Source: Taudactylus pleione
Lineage: Eukaryota > Chordata > Amphibia > Anura > Myobatrachidae
Length of the DNA: 64,000 nucleotides
Direction: 5' to 3'
Assembly (NCBI GenBank): GCA_031769625.1
Contig: JAUIMM010002007.1
Span: 394,447 to 458,446 of the forward strand
Part shown: positions 60,072-64,000 of the stretch, piece after piece
Layout of the letters: each line of letters opens with the position of its first letter
How positions within the stretch are numbered: the first letter of the stretch is position 1
The notes under the pieces: generated by a model
Database searches by the model: none
What the model saw: only the letters and a program-made list of their open reading frames with translations
What the model was told of the DNA's origin: nothing
Position numbers and translations under genes: made by a program

Positions 60072-63055
60072 TCAGTAAACCTTAAATAAGATTTGCTGCG
60101 GTGACAGAAGTTGATTTTGGTGCTTAATTTTGACACAGAACCCTCCAGAAAGATATTTACCCATATGAAAAATTCTGTAAGCTCCGGACCTTAAAAATCG
60201 GCCAAAATTTTTTTCTTCAAAAATCCCCAAATTCTCATTAAAACTTTCAGTAAACCTTAAAAAAGATTTGGTGCGGTGACAGAAGTTGATTTTGGTGCTT
60301 AATTTTGACACAGAACCCTCCAGAAAGATATTTACCCATATGAAAAATTCTGTAAGCCCCGAACCTTAAAAATCGGCCAAAAATTTTTTTCTTCAAAAAT
60401 CCCCAAATTCTGCTGAAAACTTTTAGAAAACCTTAAAAAAGATTTGCTGTGGTGACAGAAGTTGATTTTGGTGCTTAATTTTGACACAGAACCATCCAGA
60501 AAGAAATTTACCCATATGAAAAATTCGGTAAGCCCCGGACCTTAAAAATCGGCCAAAAATTTTTCTCTTCAAAAATCCCCAAATTCTGCTTAAAACTTTC
60601 AGTAAACCTTAAAAAAGATTTGCTGCGGTGACAGAAGTTGATTTTGGTGCTTAATTTTGACACAGAACCCTCCAGAAAGATATTTACCTGTATGAAAAAT
60701 TCTGTAAGCCCCAGACCTTAAAAATCGGGCAAAAATTTTTTTCTTCAAAAATCCCCAAATTCTGCTGAAAACTTTTAGAAAACCTTAAAAAAGATTTGCT
60801 GCGGTGACAGAAGTTGATTTTGGTGCTTAATTTTGACACAGAACCCTCCAGAAAGAAATTTACCCATATGAAAAATTCTGTAAGCTCCGGACTTTAAAAA
60901 TCGGCCAAAATTTTTTTTCTTCAAAAATCCCCAAATTCTCCTTAAAACTTTCAGTAAACCTTAAAAAAGATTTGCTGCGGTGACAGAAGTTGATTTTGGT
61001 GCTTTATTTTGACACAGAACCCTCCAGAAATATATTTACCCGTATGAAAAATTCTGTAAGCCCCGGACCTTAAAAATCAGCCAAAAATTTTTTTTCTTCA
61101 AAAATCCCCAAATTCTGCTGAAAACTTTCAGAAAACCTTAAAAAAGATTTGCTGCGGTGACAGAAGTTGATTTTGGTGCTTAATTTTGACATAGAACCAT
61201 CCAGAAAGATATTTACCCTAATGAAAAATTCTGTAAGCCCAGGACCTTAAAAATCGGACAAAAATTTTTCTCTTCAAAAATCCCCAAATTCTGCTGAAAA
61301 CTTTCAATAAACCTTAAAAAAGATTTGGTGCAGTGACAGAAGTTGATTTTGGTGCTTAATTTTGACACTGAACTCTCAAGAAAGAATTTACCCGTATGAA
61401 AAATTCTGTAAGCCCTGGACCTTAAAAATCAGCCTAAAAATGTTTTCTTCAAAAATCCCCAAATTCTGCTTAAAACTTTCAGTAAACCTTAAATAAGATT
61501 TGCTGCAGTGACAAAAGTTGATTTTGGTGCTTAATTTTGACACAGAACCCTCCAGAAAGATATTTACCCGTATGAAAAATTTTGTAAGCCCCGGACCTTA
61601 AAAATCGGCCATAATTTTTTTTCTTGAAAAATCCCCAAATTCTGCTTAAAACTTTCAGTAAACCTTAAAAAAGATTTGCAGCGGTGACAGAAGTTGATTT
61701 TGGTGCTTAATTTTGACACAGAACCCTCCAGAAAGATATTTACCCGTATGAAAAAATCTGTAAGCCCCGGACCTTAAAAATCGGCCAAAAATCTTTTTCT
61801 TCAAAAATCCCCAAATTCTGCTTAAAACTTTCAGTAAACCTTAAAAAAGATTTGGTGCGGTGACAGAAGTTGATTTTGGTGCTTAATTTTGACACAGAAC
61901 TCTCAAGAAAGAATTTACCCGTATGAAAAATTCTGTAAGCCCCGGACCTTAAAAATCGGCCAAAAATTTTTTTCTTCAAAAATCCCCAAATTCTGCTAAA
62001 AACTTTCAGTAAACCTTAAAAAAGATTTGGTGCGGTGACAGAAGTTGATTTTGGTGCTTAATTTTGACACAGAACTCTCAAGAAAGAATTTACCCGTATG
62101 AAAAATTCTGTAAGCCCCGGACCTTAAAAATCGGCCAAAAATTTTTTTCTTCAAAAATCCCCAAATTCTGCTTAAAACTTTCAGTAAACCTTAAAAAAGA
62201 TTTGGTGCGGTGACAGAAGTTGATTTTGGTGCTTAATTTTGACACAGAACTCTCAAGAAAGAATTTACCCGTATGAAAATTCTGTAAGCCCCGGACCTTA
62301 AAAATCGGCCAAAAATTTTTTTCTTCAAAAATCCCCAAATTCTGCTTAAAACTTTCAGTAAACCTTAAAAAAGATTTGGTGTGGTGACAGAAGTTGATTT
62401 TGGTGCTTAATTTTGACACAGAACTCTCAAGAAAGAATTTACCCGTATGAAAAATTCTGTAAGCCCCGGACCTTAAAAATCGGCCAAAAATTTTTTTCTT
62501 CAAAAATCCCCAAATTCTGCTAAAAACTTTCAGTAAACCTTAAATAAGATTTGGTGCGGTGACAGAAGTTGATTTTGGTGCTTAATTTTGACACAGAACT
62601 CTCAAGAAAGAATTTACCCGTATGAAAAATTCTGTAAGCCCCGCCCCATAAAAGTCGGCCAAAAATTTTTTTCTTCAAAAATCCCCAAATTCTGCTTAAA
62701 ACTTTCAGTAAACCTTAAAAAAGATTTGCTGCGGTGACAAAAGTTGATTTTGGTGCTTAATTTTGACACAGAACCATCCAGAAAGAAATTTACCCGTATG
62801 AAAAATTCGGTAAGCCCCGGACCTTAAAAATCGGCCAAAAATTTTTTTCTTCAAAAATCCCCAAATTCTGCTGAAAACTTTCAATAAACCTTAAAAAAGA
62901 TTTGGTGCAGTGACAGAAGTTGATTTTGGTGCTTAATTTTGACACTGAACTCTCAAGAAAGAATTTACCCGTATGAAAAATTCTGTAAGCCCTGGACCTT
63001 AAAAATCAGCCAAAAAATGTTTTCTTCAAAAATCCCCAAATTCTGCTTAAAACTT
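60072..63055. repeat. Third, mosaic higher-order unit (about 2,984 bp)
   Basis: Begins like units 1 and 2, but from about 60,535 to 61,225 it matches 50,870-51,560 instead (offset 9,665). Shared rare features are TTTACCTGTATG (51020/60685) and AGAAATATATTT (51361/61026). It continues with a run of 175-bp-class monomers. It therefore looks like a recombinant unit. Confidence 0.75.
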
Positions 63056-64000
63056 TCAGTAAACCTTAAATAAGATTTGCTGCGGTGACAGAAGTTGATT
63101 TTGGTGCTTAATTTTGACACAGAACCCTCCAGAAAGATATTTACCCATATGAAAAATTCTGTAAGCTCCGGACCTTAAAAATCGGCCAAAATTTTTTTCT
63201 TCAAAAATCCCCAAATTCTCATTAAAACTTTCAGTAAACCTTAAAAAAGATTTGGTGCGGTGACAGAAGTTGATTTTGGTGCTTAATTTTGACACAGAAC
63301 CCTCCAGAAAGATATTTACCCGTATGAAAAATTCTGTAAGCCCCGAACCTTAAAAATCGGCCAAAAATTTTTTTCTTCAAAAATCCCCAAATTCTGCTGA
63401 AAACTTTTAGAAAACCTTAAAAAAGATTTCCTGTGGTGACAGAAGTTGATTTTGGTGCTTAATTTTGACACAGAACCATCCAGAAAGAAATTTACCCGTA
63501 TGAAAAATTCGGTAAGCCCCGGACCTTAAAAATCGGCCAAAAATTTTTCTCTTCAAAAATCCCCAAATTCTGCTTAAAACTTTCAGTAAACCTTAAAAAA
63601 GATTTGCTGCGGTGACAGAAGTTGATTTTGGTGCTTAATTTTGACACAGAACCCTCCAGAAAGATATTTACCCGTATGAAAAATTCTGTAAGCCCCAGAC
63701 CTTAAAAATCGGGCAAAAATTTTTTTCTTCAAAAATCCCCAAATTCTGCTGAAAACTTTTAGAAAACCTTAAAAAAGATTTGCTGCGGTGACAGAAGTTG
63801 ATTTTGGTGCTTAATTTTGACACAGAACCCTCCAGAAAGAAATTTACCCATATGAAAAATTCTGTAAGCTCCGGACTTTAAAAATCGGCCAAAATTTTTT
63901 TTCTTCAAAAATCCCCAAATTCTCCTTAAAACTTTCAGTAAACCTTAAAAAAGATTTGCTGCGGTGACAGAAGTTGATTTTGGTGCTTTATTTTGACACA

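Larger units (their letters stand above)
13890..64000. repeat. Satellite array, right part (about 285 monomers of 175-176 bp)
   Basis: The same satellite family in the same orientation resumes immediately after the 5' end of the LINE and continues past the right edge. Monomer classes alternate in blocks that recur at multi-kilobase offsets, which indicates higher-order repeat structure. Occasional single-monomer indels occur: a 3-bp loss near 19427, a one-T loss near 51682, a one-C loss near 34884 and a one-A loss near 62279. No gene, RNA gene or second transposon was found anywhere in this 50-kb stretch. Confidence 0.98.

Noticed and set aside
1..64000. Regularly spaced repeats as a CRISPR array
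   Set aside because: The whole 175-176-bp unit is repeated, with no short conserved repeat and unique spacers. Gene structure elsewhere in the window is eukaryotic retrotransposon.

Overview
The window is almost entirely tandem satellite DNA. About 56.8 kb of the 64 kb consists of head-to-tail monomers of 176 or 175 bp, roughly 320 copies, all in the same orientation. One 7.17-kb non-LTR retrotransposon on the minus strand interrupts the array. I see no cellular genes, rRNA, tRNA or CRISPR. The LINE belongs to the L1 superfamily and looks Tx1-like: its ORF1 has three CCHC knuckles behind a ZCCHC3-like region, and its ORF2 has an APE endonuclease and a YADD reverse transcriptase. Such elements are typical of amphibians and fishes, so this is most likely an amphibian or other non-mammalian vertebrate genome. 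The species cannot be named from the sequence. The array looks like (peri)centromeric or other constitutive heterochromatin, which is an inference.

Layout: positions 1-6723 are satellite. Positions 6724-13889 are the LINE, read right to left: short 5' UTR (13889-13738), ORF1 (13737-10672), a 66-bp spacer, ORF2 (10605-7228, broken by one in-frame TGA at 7635-7633), and an AT-rich 3' UTR ending at 6724. A 24-bp target-site duplication with one mismatch (6700-6723 and 13890-13913) flanks it. Unoccupied paralogous copies of the same site occur elsewhere in the array (1256, 16875, 22318, 24428, 35137, 39881). Positions 13914-64000 are satellite again.

The monomer is about 65% A+T and falls into recognisable classes: a 176-bp CCCTCCAG class, a 175-bp CTCTCAAG class and a 176-bp CCATCCAG class. 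The classes are arranged in irregular higher-order repeats. The clearest is a 17-monomer, 2,989-bp unit repeated at about 54.1-60.6 kb. There is also a tandem 5-monomer (879 bp) pair at 44.0-45.8 kb, a 1.14-kb module found five times, and longer shifted duplications (offsets 5,092, 6,500, 6,676, 9,665, 12,819 and 15,453 bp). All four CpG sites of the monomer occur in both TG and CA states, the pattern left by decay of methylated CpG.

Functionally, the only protein-coding unit is the retrotransposon. ORF1 would package the RNA, and ORF2 would nick the target and reverse-transcribe. This copy has all the visible catalytic residues, but a stop codon separates the C-terminal CCHC region. The many short open frames across the satellite are periodic artefacts of the repeat and are not annotated as genes.
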